In this document: piece after piece, positions 24,472 through 34,436 of the stretch
Layout: each line of letters starts with the position of its first letter
Position numbering within the stretch: the stretch's first letter is position 1
Assembly (NCBI GenBank): GCA_029858345.1
Contig: JAOUFG010000006.1
Coordinates: 1-47,572, forward strand
DNA length: 47,572 nucleotides
Source: Phycisphaerae bacterium
Lineage (GTDB): Bacteria; Planctomycetota; Phycisphaerae; Sedimentisphaerales; Anaerohalosphaeraceae
Direction of reading: 5' to 3'
Program-made: the position numbers and the translations under genes
Notes under the pieces: generated by a model
Told to the model about the DNA's origin: nothing
What the model saw: only the letters and a program-made list of their open reading frames with translations
The model's database searches: none

Positions 24472-25467
24472 TCAGGTGCCCAGAATGGTGTCGATTTCGG
24501 CCAGTTCGTCCGAGGTAAAATCAAGTTTTTCCAGCGTCTTCAGATTGTCCAGCAATTGTTCGACCCGGCTGGTCCCGACGAGGGCTGAGGTAACCGCTTT
24601 TTGGCGCAGAACCCATGCCGTTGCCATCTGGGCCAGCGATTGGCCGCGATGCAGTGCAAGCTCATTCAGCTTTTTGAGTTTTTCCACCAGTCCCGTTGTG
24701 ATGGCCTCTTTTTTCAGATATCCGTGTTCTTTGGCGGCCCGGGAATCCGCGGGAATGCCGTCGAGGTATTTGTCCGTCAGCAATCCCTGCGCCAGCGGAC
24801 TGAAACAGATCGCACCAACGCCCAGTTCGTCCAGTGTGTCGAACAGGCCGGCGGTTTCAAAGTTCCGCCGGAGCATCGAATAGGGCGGCTGGTGAATCAG
24901 CAGCCGAACACCCATATCTTTGAGGATGGCGGCGGCCCGGTGGGTCTGTTCCGGCGAATAATTGGAAACACCGGCATAGAGGGCCTTGCCCTGTCGAATG
25001 GCCTGGGCCAATGCGTCCATGGTTTCTTCCAGTGGGGTGTCCGGGTCGGGCCGGTGGGAGTAGAAGATGTCCACGTAGTCCAGACCCATCCGCTTTAGGG
25101 ACTGATCCAGCGAAGCCGTGAGATATTTTCTCGAACCCCAGTCGCCATAGGGGCCATCCCACATGAGATAACCGGCCTTGGTGGAGATGATCAGTTCGTC
25201 TCGATAGTGAGCCAAGTCGCTTTTGAGGATTATGCCGAAATTGCTCTCGGCGCTGCCGGGCGGAGGGCCGTAGTTATTCGCCAGGTCGAAATGCGTGATG
25301 CCGTGGTCGAAAGCGAAAAAGAGCATTTCCCGTGCCCGCTGAAAATCATCCACATCGCCGAAGTTGTGCCACAGACCCAGCGAAATGGCCGGCAGTTTCA
25401 GCCCGCTGTTGCCGCAGCGGTTGTAAGTCATTGTTTCGTAGCGAGTTGGGGAAGCTGTGTAAGTCAT
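24472..25467 (-). CDS. gpr: Aldo/keto reductase, YghZ-type (L-glyceraldehyde 3-phosphate reductase-like)
   Basis: An NADPH-dependent reductase. E. coli YghZ/Gpr reduces L-glyceraldehyde 3-phosphate and methylglyoxal-type aldehydes. The 331-residue protein carries the AKR tetrad Asp61 and Tyr66 (FDLANNYGPPPGSAE), Lys97 (STKAGY) and His138 (YSHRPDP). The run from CGNSGLKLPAISLGLWHNFG through KRMGLDYVDIFYSH is strongly YghZ-like. The C-terminus has the NADPH region (LVGTSRVEQL). Its ATG overlaps the photolyase stop by one base (TAATG), so the two are coupled. An oxidative or UV-stress pairing is an inference. Confidence 0.94.
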   Translation of the reverse strand: MTYTASPTRYETMTYNRCGNSGLKLPAISLGLWHNFGDVDDFQRAREMLFFAFDHGITHFDLANNYGPPPGSAESNFGIILKSDLAHYRDELIISTKAGYLMWDGPYGDWGSRKYLTASLDQSLKRMGLDYVDIFYSHRPDPDTPLEETMDALAQAIRQGKALYAGVSNYSPEQTHRAAAILKDMGVRLLIHQPPYSMLRRNFETAGLFDTLDELGVGAICFSPLAQGLLTDKYLDGIPADSRAAKEHGYLKKEAITTGLVEKLKKLNELALHRGQSLAQMATAWVLRQKAVTSALVGTSRVEQLLDNLKTLEKLDFTSDELAEIDTILGT

Positions 25468-26825
25468 TATAAATTCCTTTTGAGGTCGTCGATTTTTTTT
25501 ACGTATTCGTCGGCGTTAAATTTGCGTTTCAGGCCTCCGGCGTTCATGTAGCGAACCTTGCCAAAGACGGGACGCTGGCCCCAGGCGCGGTCGTGCTTGC
25601 CGAAACACCAGGCCACGCCGGCAAAGGCGTTGGGGTCGCGGCCGTCAAGCTCGTACTTATTATTCAGATAAAGAGCGATTTTGAAAGCGGTTTTCGGATT
25701 TTTCGTCCATTCGAGGATTTTTTTGCCCCAGTACATCCGCATGTAGTTGTGCATTTTGCCCGTAATGACCATTTCCATCTGGGCCGCGTTCCAGTAGGGG
25801 TCGTGGGTTTGGGCGTTTTCGAATTGGGCCTGCGTATAGATGTATTCGCGTTTGTCTTTGGCGTGAAAGTTCAGCGTCCGCAGCGCCCACGGCGGCAGGG
25901 CGTCGTAGTCGTCATAGCGGCTGTTGTAATAGAGGAAATTGTGGCTCAGTTCCCGCCGGACGATGAGTTCTTCGAGGAAGCCGTCTTTGCCGGGCGAGTC
26001 GGTTTTCAGTATTTCCAGCGCGATGTAAAGCGGACTGATCTGGCCGAAATGCAGGTAGGGGCTTAGATTGGATTGGCAATCCTGCATCGGGTCGTTCCGC
26101 TTGGTGTTGTAATCGTCCAGTTTGTCTTTGATGAATTGTTTGAGCCGTTTTTTGGCCTGCGACGTCCCGCCGGTATAAAACGGCGAGGGTTTGACGCTGC
26201 GGTCAACCTTTAGTTTTTTCAATGCCGCTTTGATGTCGGAAATCTCAAATGATGTGATCTCCAAATCCAAAGATGAGCATTTCGGTTTCGTGTGTTTTAT
26301 TGGAACAAGAAATCTATCTAATTGCTTGTGAATCCGCGGCCGCAGCGTTCCGGCGGAAAAATTCTCCTTCTCCGAAGCCGTCTCGACCGGCACGATGACA
26401 TTTGTGGTCACCTCGGTCACTTGGCAATCGCACCGCTCGGCGACATGCCGCCGCCACTGGACCTGAATCCGCAGATAGCCGTCATCGGTTACCACCGCAT
26501 CGGCGTCTTTGGCAAGTTTGGGAATCGTCTGCTCCGGACTGCCCCGCAGGATCACCAGTTGGATGCCCCGTTTAGCCAGTGCCGCCTGCGTTTCCTTGAG
26601 ACCCTCCAGCATAAACGCATAATGCCGCAAGTTCGCCTCGGGAAAATCATCTGTCAACGAAAACGCCGCGACGACCGGCTTGCCCCGCTCATTCGCTTGC
26701 TGGATAGCATACTCCAGCGCATGATTCCACTGGGCCCGCTGCGCCGCCTGCATCCAGTACAGCACAAACCCGCGGTCCCGAACAGGACGGTCATTTAACT
26801 CCAAAATTCGCTCTGCCTGGATCAT
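25467..26825 (-). CDS. phr: Class II cyclobutane pyrimidine dimer photolyase
   Basis: A FAD-dependent repair enzyme that uses blue light to split UV-made pyrimidine dimers. The 452-residue length is usual for class II. The N-terminal antenna/Rossmann part begins RVRDRGFVLYWM-like (DRPVRDRGFVLYWMQAAQR). The C-terminal FAD part includes FLEELIVRRELSHNFLYY, the aromatic-rich YWNAAQMEMVITGKMHNYMRMYW, and the diagnostic DGRDPNAFAGVAWCFGKHDRAW followed by GKVRYM, all typical of class II rather than class I photolyases. First gene of a coupled pair with the aldo/keto reductase. It suggests exposure to light or UV at some stage. Confidence 0.95.
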   Translation of the reverse strand: MIQAERILELNDRPVRDRGFVLYWMQAAQRAQWNHALEYAIQQANERGKPVVAAFSLTDDFPEANLRHYAFMLEGLKETQAALAKRGIQLVILRGSPEQTIPKLAKDADAVVTDDGYLRIQVQWRRHVAERCDCQVTEVTTNVIVPVETASEKENFSAGTLRPRIHKQLDRFLVPIKHTKPKCSSLDLEITSFEISDIKAALKKLKVDRSVKPSPFYTGGTSQAKKRLKQFIKDKLDDYNTKRNDPMQDCQSNLSPYLHFGQISPLYIALEILKTDSPGKDGFLEELIVRRELSHNFLYYNSRYDDYDALPPWALRTLNFHAKDKREYIYTQAQFENAQTHDPYWNAAQMEMVITGKMHNYMRMYWGKKILEWTKNPKTAFKIALYLNNKYELDGRDPNAFAGVAWCFGKHDRAWGQRPVFGKVRYMNAGGLKRKFNADEYVKKIDDLKRNL

Positions 26826-26901
26826 CTATCGCTTTCACAGTTATCTTGATTCAGAATATAATAAAAAATTCTGGAATGTTTTTGGACATTTCTGCCTAAT
26901 G

Positions 26902-28428
26902 TTATTTTGTTGATTTAGCGGTTCGTATCATTCTTGCAATCTTTCCTTGTTTATTCTTATGTGCAAAGTCCAAAGCTGTCATACCATGACGGTCTTTGAT
27001 ATTAGTTTTAACCCCTGCTTCAAGCAATAGTCTCGCAACGTCATTACTTCCCATCAAAGTGGCCCAAATTAATGCGGTCGTGCCATATATATCTTGGAGA
27101 TCGAGATTTGCACCATATTCAATCAGGAGTTTACAAATATCTACATTTTTGTATCTCGCACCATACATTAGCGGCGTTATTCCAAGTGTATTTCCTATGT
27201 CTGGATTTGCACCATTATCAAGCAGCAGTCGTGCAATTTTGGGATAACCTTGTGCAGCAGCGTACAACAGGGCTGTCCAACCGGCTTCTGCTTGCTCATT
27301 GACATCTAGATTTTGTTGCAAAAGTTCTCGTACCGCCTGCTCTTGACCTGCTTCAACAGCTCTATGCAGCAAAGGTCTCTCTTGTTGACAATCCATGTTT
27401 TCGATAGCTTGTTCAACTGCATATTGGAATATTTTCTCTGGTGCTTTTTTGGCTTGATCAGGGTATTTTTTGACATATTCTTCCATATATTTTTGTACAA
27501 GACTGATGGGGATTTCAAAATCCTGTTTATCGTAGTGGTTGTCTGAAATGCGAGAAACACGGAATGTTTCCTTTTTGTTATCCTGTGTTTCTGAAAATTT
27601 TTCTTGCATCATTTTCTGGATAACCTGAGGATCTGCATCTGTGGAAATCTCTATTTTTTGGCTTTCTTTTCTGCCGTGGTCATGTAGAAAATAGGAATAA
27701 TCATGAAAGTCGAAGATAGTTTTTAGCTGAGTAATGCGTTTACGGTAAGGGATATGATTTCCATCTTCATCTCGATAGAAAAAAAGCGATACTATATCTG
27801 GCATAAACATGGAAAGATATGCAGAAACAGCAAGACAAGGACCTATTATTTTAAGAACATGTGGCGTAAAGTGCCAAAGCAAATAATAGATAAGCATCAG
27901 GATGATAGCAATAGGAATCCACCCTACAAATTGTGCGAGAGATGCCACTGGTACACGTGAAAGTTTAATAACCTTGGCTTCCATTGGTGTTTTAATCATA
28001 AGTGAAGCAAACGCCAATGTTGATATACATCCGCCAATAAGTAAACCAGTCACAATAAACATAAAATACCATGCAGGAGAAATACCTGTAAAAGATGTGT
28101 TCTTGACAATGAGTGAATAAGAGAGCCAAAGCGACACACAGGAAAAAACTGTTGTGAATCCCGCACGTGCCTGTGCCCAATATGAGCGGCGCGATGGCGT
28201 CGAAGATTGATTCCATTCCAAGAAAAGATATAAAGTAGTGAATACCTGTAATAGTGAGACAACACGTATGAACAGTTGTGAATTCTCTAAAGCTATGTTT
28301 AAAATCGGTAAAGACTGAGATGGAGCAAGACCTAAGAAACGTGCAATTAAGAGAACCCCACCGAGTATCCAAATCGTTGCTTCAGCAACGTAGTACCTCG
28401 ACGATAAATCCGGTTTGTCATCGCTCAT
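26902..28428 (-). CDS. Membrane protein with C-terminal ankyrin repeats (AT-rich)
   Basis: A 508-residue protein. Residues ~15-215 hold about six hydrophobic helices. A polar linker (~215-350) follows, then ankyrin repeats to the end: RPLLHRAVEAGQEQAVRELLQ, GWTALLYAAAQGYPKIARLLLDNGA, GITPLMYGARYKNVDICKLLIEYGA and GTTALIWATLMGSNDVARLLLEAGV are clear, with a partial fifth. Ankyrins mediate protein binding, here probably on the cytoplasmic side. AAGGAG lies about eleven bases before the ATG. The gene is visibly richer in A/T than its neighbours, suggesting recent gain. I cannot name a function. Confidence 0.85.
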   Translation of the reverse strand: MSDDKPDLSSRYYVAEATIWILGGVLLIARFLGLAPSQSLPILNIALENSQLFIRVVSLLQVFTTLYLFLEWNQSSTPSRRSYWAQARAGFTTVFSCVSLWLSYSLIVKNTSFTGISPAWYFMFIVTGLLIGGCISTLAFASLMIKTPMEAKVIKLSRVPVASLAQFVGWIPIAIILMLIYYLLWHFTPHVLKIIGPCLAVSAYLSMFMPDIVSLFFYRDEDGNHIPYRKRITQLKTIFDFHDYSYFLHDHGRKESQKIEISTDADPQVIQKMMQEKFSETQDNKKETFRVSRISDNHYDKQDFEIPISLVQKYMEEYVKKYPDQAKKAPEKIFQYAVEQAIENMDCQQERPLLHRAVEAGQEQAVRELLQQNLDVNEQAEAGWTALLYAAAQGYPKIARLLLDNGANPDIGNTLGITPLMYGARYKNVDICKLLIEYGANLDLQDIYGTTALIWATLMGSNDVARLLLEAGVKTNIKDRHGMTALDFAHKNKQGKIARMIRTAKSTK

Positions 28429-28785
28429 ATTTCATCAAACTCCTTGTTTTGAATTTTTATCGCTTATTTTGCCCTTTGATTTTTATTCATCGTACATCCG
28501 ACGAAGCATGTCGTCAATGCAAAAAGGGTGTTCGGAGCCCCAAAGTATTCGCATGTCTGCCATGCTGGCAGGGGGAAGGGGCGTTTGGCTGTCGAATTGG
28601 GTTTAAGGTGGCTTCGTTAAGTGTGCATCAAACTATTTGTAAGTCTCTACTTTAAAAAGAGATAGGGCAATTATGGCCGTGTTCCACGGCGGCCTCTGGC
28701 ACGGTGTTTGCAATGGAAAGAGTTTTTTGTAGTAGTTTGTAAACAAAGTGAGATAATGGAATTGTAACTTACATAGGAGAAACGT
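28429..28785. other. Divergent intergenic region upstream of groES
   Basis: No supported gene. It must hold promoters for the ankyrin gene and for groESL. No CIRCE element (TTAGCACTC-N9-GAGTGCTAA) is present before groES. A GCCGTG/CACGGC hairpin with a three-base loop lies at 28677-28691, and a near-palindrome GTTTGTAAACAAAG at 28736-28749 could be an operator, but this is weak. 28500-28600 has a G/C-richer stretch of unclear origin. Confidence 0.45.
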
Positions 28786-29073
28786 ATGAAGATCAGACCA
28801 TTAGGGGACAAAGTGATTGTCCAGCGTTTAGAAGCCCAGGCCGTGACGGCGGGCGGGATTGTTCTGCCGGATTCGGCCAAGGAAAAACCCCAGCGGGGCA
28901 AAATCATTTCGGTCGGCGACGGCAAACAGCTTGACGACGGCAGTCGGGCAGCGATGAGTGTTAAGAAGGGGCAGGAAGTGCTGTTTACCAGCTACGCCGG
29001 GACCGAGGTCAAGATCGACGGCGCCGAATACCTGATTATGGATGAATCCGACATTATGGCGATCGTAGAATAA
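28786..29073 (+). CDS. groS: Co-chaperonin GroES (Cpn10)
   Basis: Lid of the GroEL folding chamber, cytoplasmic, heptameric. The protein has 95 residues, the family length. KIRPLGDKVIVQRLEAQ and the mobile loop TAGGIVLPDSAKEKPQRGK, which contacts GroEL, are complete, as are GQEVLFTSYAGTEVKIDG and DIMAIVE at the end. GGAG lies eight bases before the ATG. groL follows by 56 bases. Confidence 0.98.
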   Translation: MKIRPLGDKVIVQRLEAQAVTAGGIVLPDSAKEKPQRGKIISVGDGKQLDDGSRAAMSVKKGQEVLFTSYAGTEVKIDGAEYLIMDESDIMAIVE

Positions 29074-29129
29074 AATCAGTCAACAGTTAACAGTAATCAG
29101 TCATCAGTAAATGACAGGAGATTTGAAAT

Positions 29130-30758
<1,629 letters not shown>

Positions 30759-30772
30759 AATCGCACAAACCC

Positions 30773-30802
30773 AAGGCCCGGCATTCGTGTCGGGCCTTTT
30801 TT
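30773..30802 (+). terminator. Rho-independent terminator after groL
   Basis: Eight-base stem AAGGCCCG (30773-30780) / CGGGCCTT (30791-30798), a ten-base loop, then T run. Confidence 0.9.
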
Positions 30803-30806
30803 AATG

Positions 30807-30860
30807 GAACCGCGAATGGACACCAATAAACGCGAATGATTTTTAGACGGGATTAAAGGA
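30807..30860. repeat. Interspersed repeat AACCGCGAATGGACACCAA... type
   Basis: Reads AACCGCGAATGGACACCAAT, then AAACGCGAATGATTTTTAGA and CGGGATTAAAGG. It closely resembles 34257-34315 (AACCACGAATGGACACGAAT then AACGCGAAAAATTTTTAGAT, GGATTAACGGGATTT), so both belong to one family. It lies just after the groL terminator. Confidence 0.75.
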
Positions 30861-30917
30861 ATTATATCGACGAAGGTACGGTAACATTATCCAGCTATAA
30901 AAATAAACTATACCAAG

Positions 30918-32015
30918 ATGAACAAAAAAGTAATACCAAGTCGTCTCTTTGATATATTGCATCAGATCCAAACTTTCCCTTTAAATGAAGATGCCTCCGA
31001 AGATAAAATGCCTGGAACACCTAAAGAGTGTGTGTTTTGTGGCTTAAAGCCAAACAATAAAACTAAAGAGCATGTACTGCCTCAATGGTTACTCGAATTC
31101 ACCGGAGATAAAAAAAGAGAGATCACATTAAACGTCTACACTCCTGAAGCGGGAATGAAGCAACATACACTTGCATTTGACAATCTCGTTTTTCCAGCTT
31201 GTGATACATGTAATAACAACTTTTCGCATCTTGAAGACAAAGTAAAGATTATATTCCAAAAAGTTAACACCGGCTTGAAAATAAATGCAGAAGAGGCTGA
31301 AAAGTTATTGGATTGGTTCGACAAGATAAGAGTGGGGATGTGGTTAGGCGGCCTAATGTGGTCAAAAAATTGGATGGGTATTGCTCCAAATTATAGGATC
31401 CAAGAAAGAAATGGCTTAACAGATAGAGTTTTATATATTGGCCATACAAATGAACAAGCAAAAGGATTGAACTTTTCAAACATAACAGATGTTATATTTA
31501 TGGGCAATCCATTATTTCTTTTCTTGAGAGTTAATAACCTAAGCTTTTTGAATCTAGTAGGGCTTGGGATCGCTGCTGGATCGATGGGGTTGCCAAAAAT
31601 CAAACCTATAAAAAGAGAAGGAAAAATGTATGAATATGAAGTTAAAAAACCAAAAAATGAAAATTACAAAGAAAACTGGCCAGCCACAGCAAAATCTTTT
31701 TCTATATTATCTCAAGCAATTTACAACGATGCCCTAAAAGATCAGGTTGAAAATGATGAGTTTTATTGGAAAAATATTACAAACAAAACAAAATCGAAAA
31801 TCGGATTACAAAAGGATGGGCAATTTAGTTTTATGGGTGACGAAGAAGAGAGTATACTAAGCGATAGTATCCAAACCTTTAACTTAATGTTAAAAAAATC
31901 AGAAATATTGTATAGAAAATTGAGAATGTACACTGTGAAAAATATAACTAACTCTGTCAATCCATATGAGAGATTGTGGACTCGTTTCTACAGGGAGTTC
32001 GCAAGTACATTATAA
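30918..32015 (+). CDS. HNH-like zinc protein of unknown role (AT-rich, probably acquired)
   Basis: A 365-residue protein. Near the N-terminus it has CVFC (Cys38, Cys41), then EHVLP (Glu51, His52), and CDTCNN (Cys95, Cys98, Asn99), the arrangement of HNH-type nucleases (CxxC - EH(V/I)xP - CxxCN). The rest is helical with some hydrophobic stretches (residues ~190-215) and no domain I can name. Its codons are strongly A/T-ending, unlike the groESL and U32 genes on each side, which suggests gain by transfer. No Shine-Dalgarno site is seen before the ATG at 30918; an internal ATG at residue 31 is an alternative start. Stand-alone HNH proteins of this kind can be defence or mobile-element parts. 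Not proven here. Confidence 0.75.
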   Translation: MNKKVIPSRLFDILHQIQTFPLNEDASEDKMPGTPKECVFCGLKPNNKTKEHVLPQWLLEFTGDKKREITLNVYTPEAGMKQHTLAFDNLVFPACDTCNNNFSHLEDKVKIIFQKVNTGLKINAEEAEKLLDWFDKIRVGMWLGGLMWSKNWMGIAPNYRIQERNGLTDRVLYIGHTNEQAKGLNFSNITDVIFMGNPLFLFLRVNNLSFLNLVGLGIAAGSMGLPKIKPIKREGKMYEYEVKKPKNENYKENWPATAKSFSILSQAIYNDALKDQVENDEFYWKNITNKTKSKIGLQKDGQFSFMGDEEESILSDSIQTFNLMLKKSEILYRKLRMYTVKNITNSVNPYERLWTRFYREFASTL

Positions 32016-32035
32016 TATCAAATGTTTACGAAAGT

Positions 32036-33853
32036 ATGAATATAGTTGAATTATTAGCTCCGGCGAAAGATATTGATTGTGCCCGTGCGGCGATTTTGTG
32101 CGGGGCGGATGCGGTGTATCTGGGCGGGCCGCAGTTTAGTGCGCGGCAGGCGGCGGGTAATACAATTGACACAATTCGGCAGGTGGTTGAATTGGCACGC
32201 CCTTTTTACGTAAAAGTATACGTCGCCCTGAATACCTTGTTGACCGATGAGGAACTGCCCGCGGCTGAAAAATTGATCCATGAAATGTACGAAGCCGGCA
32301 TTGATGGTTTGATCGTTCAGGATGCGGGCCTGCTGGAGCTGGATTTGCCGCCGCTGCCGATCATCGCCAGTACGCAAATGAACAACACGACGGCGGAAAA
32401 GGTTAAATTTCTCGAAGCGGTCGGTTTTTCACGGGCGATCCTTGCCAGAGAATTAACATTATCGCAAATTAAAAAAATCCGGCAGCAAACATCGATTGAG
32501 CTGGAGTGCTTTATCCACGGGGCGTTATGCGTCGGGCTCAGCGGGCAGTGTTATTTGAGCTATGCCCTCGGTGGCCGCAGCGGCAACCGTGGGCGGTGTG
32601 CCCAGCCGTGCCGCAAGCGTTATACCGTATTCGATCTGAGCGGCGATGAAGTCCTCAAAGACAAATACGCTCTTTCGCTGAAAGATTTGAATCTGTCCGA
32701 CCACCTGGAGTCGCTGATTGACGCGGGTGTGACCTCGTTCAAGATCGAGGGCCGTTTGAAAGATGCCGCGTATGTCGCCAATGTCGTCGGCTTTTACCGG
32801 CGGCAACTGGATGCACTGCTCGAAAAGAAAGGATTACGAAAAAGTTCCTCCGGCCGCACAGAGCTTAACTTCGAGCCGGACCTGTGCAAGTCGTTTAATC
32901 GCGGCTTTACCGATTACGGCGTTAAAGGCGCCGCTGAAAATCTCGGCTCTGTCGCTACGCCCAAATCCACCGGAGAATTTGTCGGCACGGTCCAAAGCGT
33001 CCGGCGGGATTCGTTTGTATTAGACGGCGGTGTTCAACTACACAGCGGTGACGGCATTTGCTTTTTCGATGCCGAAGGCGAACTGGCCGGAACGACCGTC
33101 AATCAGGCCGACGGGCGAACCGTTTTCCCGCAGAAAACAGAACACCTGCGCCCCGGCGTCAAGGTCTGGCGAAACTATGACCACCTGTTCGGCAAGCAAT
33201 TGCAAAAACCCGGCGAGCGCAACATTGCGATTACCCTGACATTGAAAGAAACCGCACACGGCGCAGCGCTGCTTGGCACCGACGAAGACGGTAACGAAGC
33301 GGTGTTCGAAATGGCGTTTGATAAACAACCGGCCCAAAAGATCGAACAGGCCCGACAGACCATCACGACACAATTGCAAAAGCTGGGCAATACGATCTTT
33401 GAATGCGGCCAGGTACGGATCGAGACCGAGCAGATGTATTTCTTCCCGGCATCGGTGCTGAACGCACTCAGACGCGGCGTCGTTGAAAAGCTGCTGGAGA
33501 CTCGCTTGCAAAATCGACCCCGACCGAACGGGGCGGTGATTCGCAACGATGTGCCCTATCCGGAAAAAACGCTGACCTTTACCGGCAATGTTTTAAATGA
33601 AAAAGCAAAAGCGTTTTATCGTCGCCATGGTGTTGAGAAAATCGAACCCGCCGCCGAAAGCGGACGTAATTTAGATGATGAATGCGTCATGGTCACCAAA
33701 TACTGTTTGCGAAAGCAGTTGAGTTTATGCCCGAAAGATGCGAATGATATTGACACCGCCGAACCGCTGCTGCTGGAAGACGACGAGGGCCACCTCCTGC
33801 GGGCCGAATTCCGCTGCGGCCGCTGCGGCATGGAAATCTATCTTGTAAAATAA
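32036..33853 (+). CDS. U32-family protein (RlhA/TrhP-like RNA hydroxylation factor)
   Basis: Members of the U32 family are needed for RNA hydroxylation: TrhP for 5-hydroxyuridine in tRNA, RlhA for 23S rRNA cytidine; older notes call them peptidases. The 605 residues include MNIVELLAPAKDIDCARAA at the start, the family signature ECFIHGALCVGLSGQCYLSY, then GRSGNRGRCAQPCRKRY, giving several of the Cys that hold an Fe-S cluster, and a C-terminal extension as in RlhA, ending in GRCGMEIYLVK with an extra CGRC pair. The start is the ATG at 32036; a longer upstream reading is rejected because it overlaps the HNH-like gene. RlhA-like by length, but I cannot decide between the two. Confidence 0.88.
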   Translation: MNIVELLAPAKDIDCARAAILCGADAVYLGGPQFSARQAAGNTIDTIRQVVELARPFYVKVYVALNTLLTDEELPAAEKLIHEMYEAGIDGLIVQDAGLLELDLPPLPIIASTQMNNTTAEKVKFLEAVGFSRAILARELTLSQIKKIRQQTSIELECFIHGALCVGLSGQCYLSYALGGRSGNRGRCAQPCRKRYTVFDLSGDEVLKDKYALSLKDLNLSDHLESLIDAGVTSFKIEGRLKDAAYVANVVGFYRRQLDALLEKKGLRKSSSGRTELNFEPDLCKSFNRGFTDYGVKGAAENLGSVATPKSTGEFVGTVQSVRRDSFVLDGGVQLHSGDGICFFDAEGELAGTTVNQADGRTVFPQKTEHLRPGVKVWRNYDHLFGKQLQKPGERNIAITLTLKETAHGAALLGTDEDGNEAVFEMAFDKQPAQKIEQARQTITTQLQKLGNTIFECGQVRIETEQMYFFPASVLNALRRGVVEKLLETRLQNRPRPNGAVIRNDVPYPEKTLTFTGNVLNEKAKAFYRRHGVEKIEPAAESGRNLDDECVMVTKYCLRKQLSLCPKDANDIDTAEPLLLEDDEGHLLRAEFRCGRCGMEIYLVK

Positions 33854-33918
33854 TGTAAAAATGAAAATCAAAAGTTTTGGATTTTGGACTTTAAATTTGT
33901 TATCGAAAGGAGCATACG

Positions 33919-34197
33919 ATGTTCAGGTTCTTTATCAACGGCAATCCGTTTCGTCAGGCCACTACGCAAGCGGCCAAGGTTAGTTTGTTTACCGGTCTGC
34001 TGCTGATTGGACTGGGACTTTTGGTCTGGCTGCTCAAAGAGATCATCGCGATCGTTTTCATGGTCATCTTCTTCATGGCCGGCTTCTCGGCAATCGGCTG
34101 GGCCGTCCGCCTGTTCATCGCCCAGTGGAAAATGCGAAAAGACAAAAGCGTCTACCGCGAAGGCGTGGAAGTGCATTTTGAGGAAGACAATTATTAG
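33919..34197 (+). CDS. Small two-helix membrane protein, hypothetical
   Basis: A 92-residue protein with two hydrophobic helices (about 20-38 and 42-62), a basic segment (QWKMRKDKS) and an acidic C-terminal tail (VHFEEDNY). AAGGAG sits eight bases before the ATG, supporting a real gene. I do not recognise the family. It lies 65 bases behind the U32 gene and may be cotranscribed. Confidence 0.75.
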   Translation: MFRFFINGNPFRQATTQAAKVSLFTGLLLIGLGLLVWLLKEIIAIVFMVIFFMAGFSAIGWAVRLFIAQWKMRKDKSVYREGVEVHFEEDNY

Positions 34198-34436
34198 TCC
34201 ACGGCCCCGTCCTCCGCAGTAGCCCTGCTACGGAGGGTGGATTCCGCGGATTTTAGAACCACGAATGGACACGAATTAACGCGAAAAATTTTTAGATAGG
34301 ATTAACGGGATTTACTTAACGTACGAAGCCCGTAGGGCTTGAAATAAGAATGGCGGTGGAGTGGAGGCCATTAGGCTGTGGTCGCATAGAAATTTACAGT
34401 AGAAATTATCTCTTGCTTCTGTTACAACAAAGTACC
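34198..34436. repeat. Intergenic region with hairpins and an interspersed repeat
   Basis: Three elements: an imperfect hairpin CCTCCGCAGTAGC/GCTACGGAGG (34210-34238), the repeat AACCACGAATGGACACGAAT (34257-34276) with its AATTTTTAGAT/GGATTAACGGGATTT tail, matching 30807-30860, and AAGCCC-GTA-GGGCTT (34326-34340). The last lies 10 bases before the ATG at 34350. Confidence 0.7.

Noticed and set aside
28278-28655. 125-codon plus-strand frame in the ankyrin/groES gap
   Set aside because: Half of it is antisense to the ankyrin gene and no ribosome site or domain is visible.
28755-28785. CIRCE element before groES
   Set aside because: No TTAGCACTC-N9-GAGTGCTAA motif is found anywhere between 28429 and 28785.
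34350-34436. 29-residue upstream extension of the TsaC fusion
   Set aside because: No conservation with TsaC N-termini and it follows a repeat hairpin closely; GTG 34437 gives a family-like start. Not fully excluded.
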